Below are positions 34,500 to 43,102 of a stretch of 64,000 nucleotides of DNA, one piece after another. The position numbers were made by a program, and so were the translations under genes. Position 1 is the first letter of the stretch. Each line of letters opens with the position of its first letter. The notes below the pieces were generated by a model, which had not been told where the DNA came from, searched no databases, and saw only the letters and a list, made by a program, of their open reading frames with translations. The DNA is from Phycisphaerales bacterium (lineage in GTDB: Bacteria > Planctomycetota > Phycisphaerae > UBA1845 > UTPLA1), in contig JAKSDK010000527.1 of assembly GCA_022360095.1 (NCBI GenBank), positions 1-64,000 of the forward strand. The letters run 5' to 3'.

Positions 34500-34703
34500 A
34501 AGGCTCACATCCTATATGGATTAATTGTAGCACGCCCTGACTTTGTCGACGGGATCAGGACACCTAAACCATTTATCGGGGCACAAAGTATGCAGAAACG
34601 CCGTGCGAATCACGCGGGTGCAACGCCCGGCGTGGACTGTGAAATAGCATTCCTGTAAAATGAATGTTTGCAACCTCGCTCACTCCTTTTCGGAAGGCCG
34701 AAC

Positions 34704-36326
34704 ATGTATACGCGAAGAACACCGGCAAAATCGACACTCGTTTTGATTGCTGTGCTCCACCTGCTTCGGCCGGTGAACGCGGCATCAGGCAAGGACTTCG
34801 ACATCGCCAACAGCGACGAGGCCGGGCTCATCGCGGCCATGAACGAGGCCAACGGCAACGGCGAGCCGAACGTGATCAACCTCGCCGAAAACGGCATCTA
34901 CACATTGACAATGGTCGATAATATGACCGACGGACCGAACGGCCTGCCCTCGGTCGTCGGGGAGATCGTCATCAACGGCAACGGGTCGATCATCCGGCGC
35001 AGCGCCGGAGCCGTGCCGAATTTCCGAGTGGTCCATGTTGCAGCGTCGGGCAATCTGACCCTCAACGATATGGTCGTGCGCAACGGCCGAATGCCGGATG
35101 GAACAACATTCGCCGGACGCAGCGGCGCCGGCATTCTCAATGCGGGCATGCTGACGCTGAACCGTTGCACGGTCGAGGACAACCGTACCGGCGGCGGAGG
35201 CTTCTCCGGCGGCTTCAGTGGTAACAGCGGAGGAGCCGGTGGCGGGATCTACAACCTAGGCATGCTGATGATCGACGCATCCACGATCCAGGGAAATCGG
35301 ACCGGCAACGGCGAGGGCGGCACCGAAATCGGCGGCAACGGAGGGAGCGGCGGAGGGATCTACAACGCCGGCATCCTGACGCTTAACCATTCCACGCTCA
35401 ACGCGAACCAAACGGGCACCGGAGGCACGGGGAATATGGGCAACGGCTCGGCCGGGAGCGGCGGCGGGATCATGAACGGCTCCGGCGGCGATTCGACCAT
35501 AAACACCAGTACGATCAGCCAGAACGTCGCCGGAATCGGCGGCGGCATCCGGAATGCTGCCCAGCTTTTCGTCACCGGCAGCACGATCACGGAAAACTCC
35601 AACAGAGGCGTCAGTAACGGCGCCGACTTCGACATGAGGCACACGATCATTGCGAACCAAACCACGGGGGAAGACTGCTTCGGCCTCGCACCGCTCTCGC
35701 TGGGCCACAATCTCGACAGCGACAACACCTGCGGCCTCGCCGCCACGGGCGATCAGAGCGGCATGAACCCGATGCTCGGCCCCCTGCAGGACAACGGCGG
35801 CTCCACCCACACCCACGCACCGCAAATGGGCAGCCCTGCGATCGACGCGGACGACACAGCCTCCGACAAAACGGACCAGCGCGGCTTCTTACGCGCCTTC
35901 GACGGCGACGGCGATGGGACAGTCGCCGCCGATATCGGGGCCGTCGAATATTACGATTGCGACGATGACATGATGAACGACATCACTGACGAAGACGCCG
36001 ACACCATTCCCGACGGCTGCGACGAGTGCCCGGGTGAGGACGACTTGCTGGACACCGACACGGACGGCGTGGTGGATTGTCTCGACTCCTGTCCGAACGA
36101 TGCGAGCGACGACTCCGACGGCGACGGCGTCTGCGACAGCGACGACATCTGCGACGGTGATGACACGATAGACTCGGACGGCGACGGCGAACCGGACGAC
36201 TGCGACGACACCCCGACCGGCGATCCCACCCCGATCACCGACTGCTGCGGCGGCATGACCCCGATGATGACACCGTTCATGCTGATCGGCTGGTGCTGGA
36301 TGCGCCGGCGGAAGCGCCGGAACTGA
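34704..36326 (+). CDS. Secreted beta-helix protein with calcium-binding repeats and C-terminal anchor
   Basis: From ATG 34704 the protein has 540 residues. A signal peptide ends near VNAASG. Residues about 40-330 form a right-handed beta-helix rich in GGGIYNAG and TIXXN turns, as in Chlamydia-type polymorphic outer membrane proteins. Residues about 395-500 hold thrombospondin type 3-like calcium loops of the form DxDxDGxxDxxD with paired Cys. The tail reads CCGGMTP, a hydrophobic span, then RRRKRR, resembling a cell-surface sorting signal or anchor. Probably an adhesin or surface protein. A GC-rich stretch of low complexity, with codon use like the neighbours. Confidence 0.8.
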   Translation: MYTRRTPAKSTLVLIAVLHLLRPVNAASGKDFDIANSDEAGLIAAMNEANGNGEPNVINLAENGIYTLTMVDNMTDGPNGLPSVVGEIVINGNGSIIRRSAGAVPNFRVVHVAASGNLTLNDMVVRNGRMPDGTTFAGRSGAGILNAGMLTLNRCTVEDNRTGGGGFSGGFSGNSGGAGGGIYNLGMLMIDASTIQGNRTGNGEGGTEIGGNGGSGGGIYNAGILTLNHSTLNANQTGTGGTGNMGNGSAGSGGGIMNGSGGDSTINTSTISQNVAGIGGGIRNAAQLFVTGSTITENSNRGVSNGADFDMRHTIIANQTTGEDCFGLAPLSLGHNLDSDNTCGLAATGDQSGMNPMLGPLQDNGGSTHTHAPQMGSPAIDADDTASDKTDQRGFLRAFDGDGDGTVAADIGAVEYYDCDDDMMNDITDEDADTIPDGCDECPGEDDLLDTDTDGVVDCLDSCPNDASDDSDGDGVCDSDDICDGDDTIDSDGDGEPDDCDDTPTGDPTPITDCCGGMTPMMTPFMLIGWCWMRRRKRRN

Positions 36327-36369
36327 GCGTAAATGCTTTGTTCGGAAGCAAGAGATGTGGCGTCCGTGC

Positions 36370-36789
36370 TCACATCAACTCTGGGAAACCTCGAAAGATG
36401 CCATCCGGATCGACGGCATCCGCAAAGTCCGCAAAGTCTGCGTTTGCAATCGAAAGGTTGTTTTCAATGCCCCACATCTCGGATGGAATGACGCGAAATT
36501 CCCGGCCAAGCTCAACGAACAAGTCTATGACAAGAATCGGATGCTCGGGATGTGAAAGCGCGGTTCGATCAACAACAAAAATAAAAGTGTGGTTTGAGTT
36601 TGGATCAATGAGTGTGAGCAGCTTCTCCGGAGTAAGACCGTCGTACTGCGAATCGCTGAGGAAATCTACGTATGCTCTGAATTCTCCGACGGGTTGCTGA
36701 ATGGCTGCACAAAGCGACTCCCATCCGGCATCATCCGAAAAGTCCGTCCGCAATACCAACGCTTGTTTTGTTATTGGTATGTTCTTCAT
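36370..36789 (-). CDS. DUF6924-like protein
   Basis: The 139-residue protein matches my memory of the DUF6924 family: LVLRTDFSDDAGWESLCAAI, FRAYVDFLSDSQYDGLTPE, HPILVIDLFVELGREFRVIP and the ending NNLSIANADFADFADAVDPDGIFRGF. These proteins are often in accessory regions with immunity-like genes; function is unknown. No signal peptide. Confidence 0.7.
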   Translation of the reverse strand: MKNIPITKQALVLRTDFSDDAGWESLCAAIQQPVGEFRAYVDFLSDSQYDGLTPEKLLTLIDPNSNHTFIFVVDRTALSHPEHPILVIDLFVELGREFRVIPSEMWGIENNLSIANADFADFADAVDPDGIFRGFPELM

Positions 36790-36835
36790 GGATTCTCACT
36801 CAACCCCTAAGTATGCATAGCTTCCATACGACTTA

Positions 36836-37099
36836 TTAGTTCGTATGCTTGGCTCGGCTCAAACTCCGAACCAGATCTCCTGCAAAGCTGAAACTGGAAT
36901 TACAGGGATAACCCGTTATTAGGATGTTCAAGCCATTCTGGAAGATAACAGTACACGGCAACAACGCGCATACAACGTAAATACTTCCTCTTCCTGCGGC
37001 TAAGATTGTTACAATGCCAATAAGCGGGAGCATAGCGAGCGTACATGCGAGGCAGCGCAGCCACTTCGGCGCAAAGACTGCAAGTTTGGAGCGTGACAT
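36836..37099 (-). CDS. Small two-span membrane protein, AT-rich
   Basis: The 87-residue protein has two hydrophobic spans (about 19-36 and 39-60) and a basic ending. No family is recognisable. It starts one base after the stop of the upstream gene at 37101, so the pair is probably coupled. Base composition is lower in GC than the window average, as expected of recently acquired DNA. Confidence 0.5.
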   Translation of the reverse strand: MSRSKLAVFAPKWLRCLACTLAMLPLIGIVTILAAGRGSIYVVCALLPCTVIFQNGLNILITGYPCNSSFSFAGDLVRSLSRAKHTN

Positions 37100-37100
37100 C

Positions 37101-37559
37101 TCATGCCTCCTCCTTTGCAGTCATTCCGATTACTTTTGCAAAATCGTCGAATGTGTTATGAACTGATTGTAGTTCCTTAATCTTTTCGTTTTGCTCGGAA
37201 ACGATTTTCTTCAGGAGCGATGGAAAAATTTTGACGGCGTCGATTTTTATATTAACTGATGCTTCGCTCAAAAGTGTCCAATCTCGAATACTATGGGATT
37301 CATTGAAGCGACTGTAATCGTAGGAAAGTACCCAGGTCTTGCCCGAGCGATGTAGCCTGAGACCAAGCAACACAACAGGGGGAGCATTTAAGTCGGGAAT
37401 TGCTTCCCACTCTACTGCTTCCACTTTACCTGGTAAGCGGTTCAGCCACTCCTCAAACGCTTTGATGCGTTCCGAGAGTTCAGTAGCGAGTTGGTTCAAT
37501 TCTTGAGATTGTGTTTCAACAACTTCTGCAATAGACGGGACTCTGGGATCAATAGGCAT
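37101..37559 (-). CDS. Orphan helical protein, accessory
   Basis: From ATG 37559 (preceded by GGAG) the protein has 152 residues. It begins MPIDPRVPSIAEVVETQSQEL, continues in a charged helix (about 15-50) and a mixed region with LHRSGKTWVLSYDYSRFNES, and ends in a coiled-coil-like stretch (KIVSEQNEKIKELQS). No family recognised. It is the first gene of a two-gene unit with the small membrane protein. AT-rich against its surroundings. Confidence 0.55.
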   Translation of the reverse strand: MPIDPRVPSIAEVVETQSQELNQLATELSERIKAFEEWLNRLPGKVEAVEWEAIPDLNAPPVVLLGLRLHRSGKTWVLSYDYSRFNESHSIRDWTLLSEASVNIKIDAVKIFPSLLKKIVSEQNEKIKELQSVHNTFDDFAKVIGMTAKEEA

Positions 37560-37815
37560 GATATGACTCCAAGTCTTAGACCTTGAGTTGATTCTGCGGC
37601 GCCTCACAACACCGCTGGGTGACAGCCTGTGGCGACGCCGTAAAGCTGTCGCTCACTTTCGCCCCGTAAGAGGCTGCTGCCGACTTCGCAACATGCGAAG
37701 CTGCGCGAATTTTATCTCAAGAGCACTATGAAAACAATCGCGAATATGGCTTGTGAAATGTTGGTAATGGTCCACTCAAAAAGATTATCTCGTTACCCCG
37801 TGGCTCGCATCATCA

Positions 37816-37989
37816 TAGCCCCGGCGTTCACGCCGGGGTTCGGTCATGACATGATATGTCTAGGCCCGTTTACGGGCCTTCGCGCTGCTTCGCCGGAGAT
37901 TTGCTCGGACGACTACGCAGGGAAAGGCCCGTGAACGGGCCTCAATGTACTTTTTGGGCCTCTTTCCCCCGGCGTGAACGCCGGGGCTA
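37816..37989. repeat. Nested palindromic element, REP/MITE-like
   Basis: The element is bounded by the inverted pair TAGCCCCGGCGTTCACGCCGGGG (37816-37838) and CCCCGGCGTGAACGCCGGGGCTA (37967-37989), themselves palindromic. Inside is a second inverted pair, AGGCCCGTTTACGGGCCT (37862-37879) and AGGCCCGTGAACGGGCCT (37925-37942). The 37608-38003 gap holds no gene. This layout is that of a REPIN or MITE. Confidence 0.75.
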
Positions 37990-38003
37990 ACATCAACCAC
38001 TAC

Positions 38004-38393
38004 TCATAGTAATTCCGAAAGAATCCGAATCGCTTTACGCTTTGCCTGATCGTCCGCTGCCTTCCAAATATCAATGAGACGTGCGTCGAGTAATGAGAGT
38101 GATTTGCCGACCGCCTTGGGAGCGAAAAGAAACAGTTCTGCTGGCTCACATTTCAAACCTGCTGCAAGCCGTTCGATTGTTTCTAATGTGCAGTTGGCTT
38201 CACCACGTTCGAACTCACTGATTCGCTGCGAGTGGAAGCCGGCCCTGGCCCCAAGCTCCTCTTGTGTGATTCCCTGCCGATCACGCAGCAGGCGAACGCG
38301 TTTTCCGAATTCCTCGTAAATGGCCATTCTTAGAACCCTAGCAAGTGAACTCACGCCAAACCGTGAAAAATTTTCTTGAATCAATTCTTGCAT
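38004..38393 (-). CDS. XRE-family helix-turn-helix regulator
   Basis: The 129-residue protein (ATG 38393; an internal ATG at 38324 is a possible start and gives a conventional length) has an XRE domain: EEFGKRVRLLRDRQG, then GITQEELGARAGFHSQRISEFERGEANC and LETIERLAAGLKCEPAELF. A C-terminal helix follows. It probably binds an operator near its own gene. It lies beside the palindromic element and is AT-rich upstream, features of the accessory region. Confidence 0.85.
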   Translation of the reverse strand: MQELIQENFSRFGVSSLARVLRMAIYEEFGKRVRLLRDRQGITQEELGARAGFHSQRISEFERGEANCTLETIERLAAGLKCEPAELFLFAPKAVGKSLSLLDARLIDIWKAADDQAKRKAIRILSELL

Positions 38394-38550
38394 TGGGTTC
38401 AAAAGTGTTCTACAATTTATATATTGAATTTAATGCTATATTTCAATATATGGCGTTATTTTAAGCTATCGATCAGCGAACGAGGACGTGAAGTATGAAT
38501 CGCGCACGGAGAACGTGCGCGCAAAGAGAACAACGACGCGAATTCGAGGA

Positions 38551-38584
38551 AAAGCCCCGGGCAGGCTGCCTGCCCGGGGGCTTT
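38551..38584 (+). terminator. AAAGCCCCGGGCAGG hairpin
   Basis: Arms AAAGCCCCGGGCAGGC / GCCTGCCCGGGGGCTTT, in the gap between the regulator and the gene at 38635. No gene ends just before it on the plus strand in this window, so its function here may be as a mobile repeat as much as a terminator. Confidence 0.6.
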
Positions 38585-38634
38585 GGGGGGAGTTGTGCAG
38601 TGACTTCGTAAAGAACTAAAAAGGAGAAAACGAC

Positions 38635-39201
38635 ATGCTCGGACCGGTGAACTGGCGGGAAGACGGCAGGCATTTTCAAGTGGGGCTGCGACTGCGTTAT
38701 AGCGATCGGCTCGCAGGTGTGTTCGCCGTGCGGATGCGGCAGCTTGAAACTGTGCATCACTGGCTGGCCGCGTTCTTTCAGGCAACGGCCGTGATGCTGC
38801 AAATCCCCGGCGGGGCCGACTATCAGTTCACCGGTGAGGAAGACGAGAACGATCCGCTCGACGAGGCCGCGTCCGAATTCATCTGGAATGCCGACCGTGA
38901 CACACTGCTCAGCATTCTGGCCGTCTGCTTCGAACGGTTGGGGGCGGACGAAGAACTGCTCGCCCAGGTGCCGGGCGGCGGCAACTATGAGACGACCGAG
39001 TTGCCGACGGACTTTCAGTTGAGGCTCGCGGGGCTGGACGACAATGGACTGCTCAACGTGGCTGCCGAGGTGCTCGACCGGCTGATCGTGATTCCGGCGC
39101 TGGATGAGAAGGAACGCAGCGTTTATGAAAATCCTGAGCCCGCTGCTCGGCGTAGGCGGTGGTGGCAAAAGTTGGTTCGCCGGATGTGGGTGAAGCCGTG
39201 A
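38635..39201 (+). CDS. Hypothetical acidic protein upstream of Abi-like gene
   Basis: The 188-residue protein has AAAGGAG before its ATG. It begins MLGPVNWREDGRHFQVGLRL and contains HHWLAAFFQATAVMLQIPGG and acidic stretches, and ends basic with RRRRWWQKLVRRMW. No membrane span. I recognise no family. The stop overlaps the start of the following gene (GTGA at 39198-39201), so the two are translationally coupled. Confidence 0.65.
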   Translation: MLGPVNWREDGRHFQVGLRLRYSDRLAGVFAVRMRQLETVHHWLAAFFQATAVMLQIPGGADYQFTGEEDENDPLDEAASEFIWNADRDTLLSILAVCFERLGADEELLAQVPGGGNYETTELPTDFQLRLAGLDDNGLLNVAAEVLDRLIVIPALDEKERSVYENPEPAARRRRWWQKLVRRMWVKP

Positions 39202-39806
39202 TACAACGTATGACGGACCACACCACAACGGACCCGGCGCCGGGCGAGCCGTTGGCCGCTCTGCTACCGGATTTGCAATCCCATCCGGAACTCGATCTTG
39301 AGACACTGGTCTATCATCTGCGACAATCCGACGCGACGGCCACTGACGGATATTGCCACGCCTCGATCAATGAAGCCCGCTCGTTTCTCGAAGCGCTGGT
39401 CGTCAGCATCGTGCATGCGGTTCGTCGCACGAAGACCGACAGCAAAGAAAGCCGGCTTCGCGACCCTTCGCAGAATGGGACGTCGTTCCGTGCGCATCGC
39501 CGGTCTCTGCTGGAATCCGGCTTCATCGATGCGGATGAGAACGATCTGTTGCAATACATGTACAGCGTCGCCAGCGCCAAGGGTGGGCACCATGGCATCA
39601 CTGATTATGTGTGGGCGCAACTCGCCCGGCGCATCGTCGATGCGACGGCGCGGTATTTGCTTTGTCGGTATGCAAGTTGGAAACAAGAGGGTCGGACTAT
39701 TGCAACGCCGCACGCGCGGAGAGCGCGTGACCGTGATTGGGTTCGGCGGATTCTAAGACATTTCAAGATTGCTCGCTCCGAAGATCCCCCCTCAGTCCCC
39801 CCTTAA
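39198..39806 (+). CDS. Abortive-infection-family C-terminal-domain-like protein
   Basis: GTG at 39198 overlaps the previous stop; ATG 39210 is an alternative. About 203 residues. The central part, ASINEARSFLEALVVSIVHA, and the end, SAKGGHHGITDYVWAQLARR then IVDATARYLLCRYASW, resemble the Abi-C/HEPN-like domain seen in phage-defence-related proteins. The basic tail after it is unconserved. Coupled to the gene before it, suggesting a two-component module; defence function is inferred. Confidence 0.6.
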   Translation: MIQRMTDHTTTDPAPGEPLAALLPDLQSHPELDLETLVYHLRQSDATATDGYCHASINEARSFLEALVVSIVHAVRRTKTDSKESRLRDPSQNGTSFRAHRRSLLESGFIDADENDLLQYMYSVASAKGGHHGITDYVWAQLARRIVDATARYLLCRYASWKQEGRTIATPHARRARDRDWVRRILRHFKIARSEDPPSVPP

Positions 39807-39813
39807 GAAGGGG
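39796..39813. terminator. CCCCCCTTAAGAAGGGG hairpin
   Basis: A short palindrome with arms CCCCTT/AAGGGG between the convergent genes ending at 39806 and 39823. The adjacent CTCAGTCCCCCC is a common partner of such sequences in many genomes. Confidence 0.5.
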
Positions 39814-39822
39814 AAAGTTGAG

Positions 39823-40602
39823 TCAGGGCGAGATCGGCCGTACTTCCAGGGGCTGTGTGGGCAGCTCTTCGGGCGTTTGGGGCTTGGCGGTGTAGTCGCT
39901 GATCAGGGCGCGGGTGATGATGATCTCCACGCGACGGTTCGCCGCGCGGCGCGCGTCGGTGTAGGACTGCTTTCGAACCGGCTCGTACGGCCCGGCCGAA
40001 GAGACCCGCATCGCCTCCGGTCGCAGACCCAATTCCACCAACCGTTTGTACACCGCACGGGCCCTGGCATAGCCCAGGTCGATGCCGTCCTTGTATTCCG
40101 ATTCGAGCGGCAACGGTTCTTTGGTAGCATGGCCGCGGATTTCAATCTTGTTGTTCTTGCCGCGAAGCTCACCGGAGAACTTGGCCAGCAGTTCCTCCAT
40201 GGGCGGCTCCAACTCCGCACTGAAACGGCCGAACGCGATGGGTCCGCCGATGACCAGCTCGACGCCGTCGCGCACCTTCTTGACGCGATAGAACTTCCCG
40301 TCGATGCCCGGCTCGTCTGAATGGCCGTAGTTCTTCGCTTTGTTGGGAATGTACATCGTCTCGAACTTCACGAGAAAGCTTTTGAAGTCGACTTCCGTAT
40401 CATGGTAATAACCGGACTGCCCCGATGCGCCGAAAGCCTTTCGGATCGACTCGATCGCGGCCATGAACAGCTTGTCGCGATCGTCGAAGTTGGCCATCGC
40501 CGCGAGCAACACGAAGAAGCACAGCAGAAGCGACATCATGTCGCCGTAGGTCACGACCCACAGCGGCGCCCCGGGCGGCGGACATTTACACTTCTTGGCC
40601 AT
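39823..40602 (-). CDS. motB: Flagellar stator protein MotB
   Basis: MotB anchors the stator to peptidoglycan and carries the proton-accepting Asp. The 259-residue protein has a short Cys-rich start (MAKKCKCPPPGAPLW), one membrane helix with the essential Asp21 in VVTYGDMMSLLLCFFVLLA, and a C-terminal OmpA-like domain (about 120-240) with IEIRGHATKE, YARARAVYKRLVELGL and RRAANRRVEIIITR. It is encoded 56 bases after motA, as usual. Confidence 0.93.
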   Translation of the reverse strand: MAKKCKCPPPGAPLWVVTYGDMMSLLLCFFVLLAAMANFDDRDKLFMAAIESIRKAFGASGQSGYYHDTEVDFKSFLVKFETMYIPNKAKNYGHSDEPGIDGKFYRVKKVRDGVELVIGGPIAFGRFSAELEPPMEELLAKFSGELRGKNNKIEIRGHATKEPLPLESEYKDGIDLGYARARAVYKRLVELGLRPEAMRVSSAGPYEPVRKQSYTDARRAANRRVEIIITRALISDYTAKPQTPEELPTQPLEVRPISP

Positions 40603-40658
40603 TGAGCATTCCGAATCGCGAGCCCGGGTTAAGTCCTATCGGGCATTCGCTGTTTGTA

Positions 40659-41441
40659 TCAACTCTTCTCCGCCGACAGCATCGCGCGTTGTTTCGGCGA
40701 GAGGAAGACGGCGAGCTTCATTTCAAGCATCCGCGGGTTGTCGCCGGCCTGGAGGCCGAGGATCCCGGCCTTGGCGATTTCGAGATAGAGCATTTCCTCG
40801 TTGTGCTTGGCCGCGAGCTTATCGACCATCGGCAGCGCGAAGAGGTTTGCGATGATCGCACCGTACATCGTGGTCAACAGCGCGATGGCCATACCGGGAC
40901 CGATCTTGGACACGTCGTCCATGTTTTTCAACATGACGACGAGACCGATCAGCGTTCCGATCATGCCGAAGGCCGGAGCATACTTGCCCAACATGTCAGG
41001 CACGCTTCGCCCTTCCGTATGGCGTTCCTCGATCGCGTCAAACTCCATCTCCAGCACCTGTTTGATCGTGTCGGCGTCGGTGCCGTCCACGACCATTTGC
41101 AGTCCGTTGGCCAGAAAGGGGTCGGGGATTTCGGAGATGGTGTTCTGCAAAGACAGAATTCCCTCTCGTCGGGCAACGTCCGCGAGTTTCACGATCTGCT
41201 GAATGAGTTCGGCGGGCTTTCGGCCTCGATTGAAGAAGGCGTTCTTCAAGATCTTCGCGAACGCCAGCACGCGCTCGAGCCGACAGGCCGCCACGGTGAC
41301 GAAGATTGCGCCACCGACCACCATCGCGACCGACGGGATGTCCACGAAGGTCCCCACGATGTCGCCGTCTGCACCACTGAACAGCGTGTACAGCAACAGA
41401 CCGATCGCGGCGAGAAGGCCTAATAGGGTCCCCAGATCCAT
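40659..41441 (-). CDS. motA: Flagellar stator protein MotA
   Basis: MotA forms the stator channel around MotB. The 260-residue protein shows four membrane spans and the family signature ADVARREGILSLQN and YAPAFGMIGTLIGLVVMLKN. The cytoplasmic loop region between spans 2 and 3 holds the charged residues that act on FliG. It is upstream of motB. No other flagellar genes lie within the window, so they are elsewhere. Confidence 0.95.
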   Translation of the reverse strand: MDLGTLLGLLAAIGLLLYTLFSGADGDIVGTFVDIPSVAMVVGGAIFVTVAACRLERVLAFAKILKNAFFNRGRKPAELIQQIVKLADVARREGILSLQNTISEIPDPFLANGLQMVVDGTDADTIKQVLEMEFDAIEERHTEGRSVPDMLGKYAPAFGMIGTLIGLVVMLKNMDDVSKIGPGMAIALLTTMYGAIIANLFALPMVDKLAAKHNEEMLYLEIAKAGILGLQAGDNPRMLEMKLAVFLSPKQRAMLSAEKS

Positions 41442-41707
41442 TCAATGCTCCAAGAGTAAACAAGTGGTGCCGGCCCGACTTGCCGGTTCCCCCGCTATGT
41501 CCTCATCGGATGAGCCCATAATGCCGGGAAAAACGCATAGTCCCAGCCAAGGCTCGTCCTACCTACATCGGACGTTGCCCACGTCGATTTCAGATCGCAG
41601 GCGATTTCGAGACTCGATAAAAACGCTGGAAAAATACCGGACCTGCCGAGCGATTTCGCAGCAGGCGTCATACGATTAGATTAACGATCGTGGTCCGAAA
41701 CAACAGC

Positions 41708-43102
41708 ATGGCGAAATCCGTCCACTCAAACAACGCGACCTTTCGATGGGGAATCGCCGCAGGCGTCGCCCTGCTAACGCTGGTCGTCCGACTGCCGTGG
41801 CTGTCGTCACCGGGCTTCGTGATCGACCAGGCCTACTTCGTGCAATGGTCCGAAATCAGCCGGTCGCCGTCCCAATGCAATCCGCCGGGCGGACTGGGCT
41901 CGGTCTATCAGAAGAAGATCGTCTCCGAACAATATTGGTGCAACTATCCTCCCGTCTATATTCTCTGTCTGCGGGTGCTCGCCGGGCTGTACGACATCCT
42001 CGCGCCCGCGGACCACGCCCTGGACGCCCAACTTGTCAGGTACGTCGCCAACATGGACACCTCGGCCCCGACACGGCTGGCGTACGCCCTGTACAAGATT
42101 CCCGCCGTCGCTGCGGACGTGATCCTGGCCGCGCTGCTTTTCTTGTTATTGGTCCGAAGACGTCCATGGCGACAGGCCCTGGCCGTTGCCGCTTTGTACG
42201 GTCTGATGCCGGCCGTGATTCACAACTCGACCATTTGGGGTCAGGTCGACGCCATCCCCACGCTTTTGTTGGTCATTTCCCTCGAGATGGCCAGGCGCCG
42301 CCAACTGGTCTGGATGACGATCGTTGCGGCGCTGGCGGTCTTGACCAAAGCTCAGAGCGTGATGATGGCCCCGCTGTGGCTTGTCGTGGCGATCGGCTGG
42401 GGCCGATGGGACGGTCGTCGCTGGCTGGCGATGTTGGGCTCCGGGCTCGCCGTCGTGGTTGTGGTGCTTTTTCCTTTTCGATTCTCGCTCGACGGCGTGG
42501 CGGAAGCGTATCTGGGCGCGGCGAATTACTATCCGTTTACCCATCTGAACGGCTTCAGCGCCTGGTTCCTGAAAACGCCAATGACCGAACCCCACCTCGC
42601 GGAAATGTCGATCTGGTACGCCTCCGACCTCGAACCGGGGTTTCTGGGGGTTCGCCTCCGCCATTGGGGACTGATCGGGGTCTTCGCCGTCTGGGCCTAT
42701 GCCGTGGTCATGCTCTGGCGACGGCGCTGTGATGATCACACGTTGGCCTGGGCAGCCCGTGTGCTGCCTTTGGCGTTCTTTCTATGGTCTACCCAGATGC
42801 ATGAGCGCTACCTCTTCCCCGCCATCGGAGTCTGGGCATGGTCTTTCTATCATTCGCGGCGCTGGTGGTTGGCGTGGATTGCGATCGGCCTGTGCTCAGC
42901 CTTGAACCAACTGTGGGTCTGGCCCGGCCACCCCGACGCGGTATGGACGGACGCTTTTGGAACACTGCTTTATCGTCCGTGGCTGGGGATGGCCCCTGGT
43001 GTTTGGTGCAGTTTTGCACTCATCGTCGTTTTCTTCCATACGCTCATCGCCCGGGAGGAAGGCAAGAAAGACCGCGAGGAACCGCTTATCGAAAGTGGAT
43101 GA
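41708..43102 (+). CDS. Membrane glycosyltransferase, GT-C fold
   Basis: About 464 residues from ATG 41708 with ten or so membrane spans. The first extracytoplasmic loop holds QAYFVQWSEISRSP, an acidic/aromatic stretch near the usual GT-C catalytic site. Later segments such as HNSTIWGQVDAIPTLLLVIS and QMHERYLFPAIGVWAW recall ALG6/ALG8-like and dolichyl-phosphate-dependent mannosyl or glucosyl transferases and their bacterial relatives. Donor probably a polyprenyl phosphate sugar. The 41442-41707 gap before it shows no gene and no clear promoter. Confidence 0.8.
   Translation: MAKSVHSNNATFRWGIAAGVALLTLVVRLPWLSSPGFVIDQAYFVQWSEISRSPSQCNPPGGLGSVYQKKIVSEQYWCNYPPVYILCLRVLAGLYDILAPADHALDAQLVRYVANMDTSAPTRLAYALYKIPAVAADVILAALLFLLLVRRRPWRQALAVAALYGLMPAVIHNSTIWGQVDAIPTLLLVISLEMARRRQLVWMTIVAALAVLTKAQSVMMAPLWLVVAIGWGRWDGRRWLAMLGSGLAVVVVVLFPFRFSLDGVAEAYLGAANYYPFTHLNGFSAWFLKTPMTEPHLAEMSIWYASDLEPGFLGVRLRHWGLIGVFAVWAYAVVMLWRRRCDDHTLAWAARVLPLAFFLWSTQMHERYLFPAIGVWAWSFYHSRRWWLAWIAIGLCSALNQLWVWPGHPDAVWTDAFGTLLYRPWLGMAPGVWCSFALIVVFFHTLIAREEGKKDREEPLIESG

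Noticed and set aside
37608..38003. Palindromes as a CRISPR array
   Set aside because: The repeats are inverse, unequally spaced and only two of each kind, with no unique spacers of equal length.
36836..38393. Toxin-antitoxin system including the XRE protein
   Set aside because: No toxin fold is recognisable in the neighbouring small genes and the XRE gene stands alone beyond the repeat.
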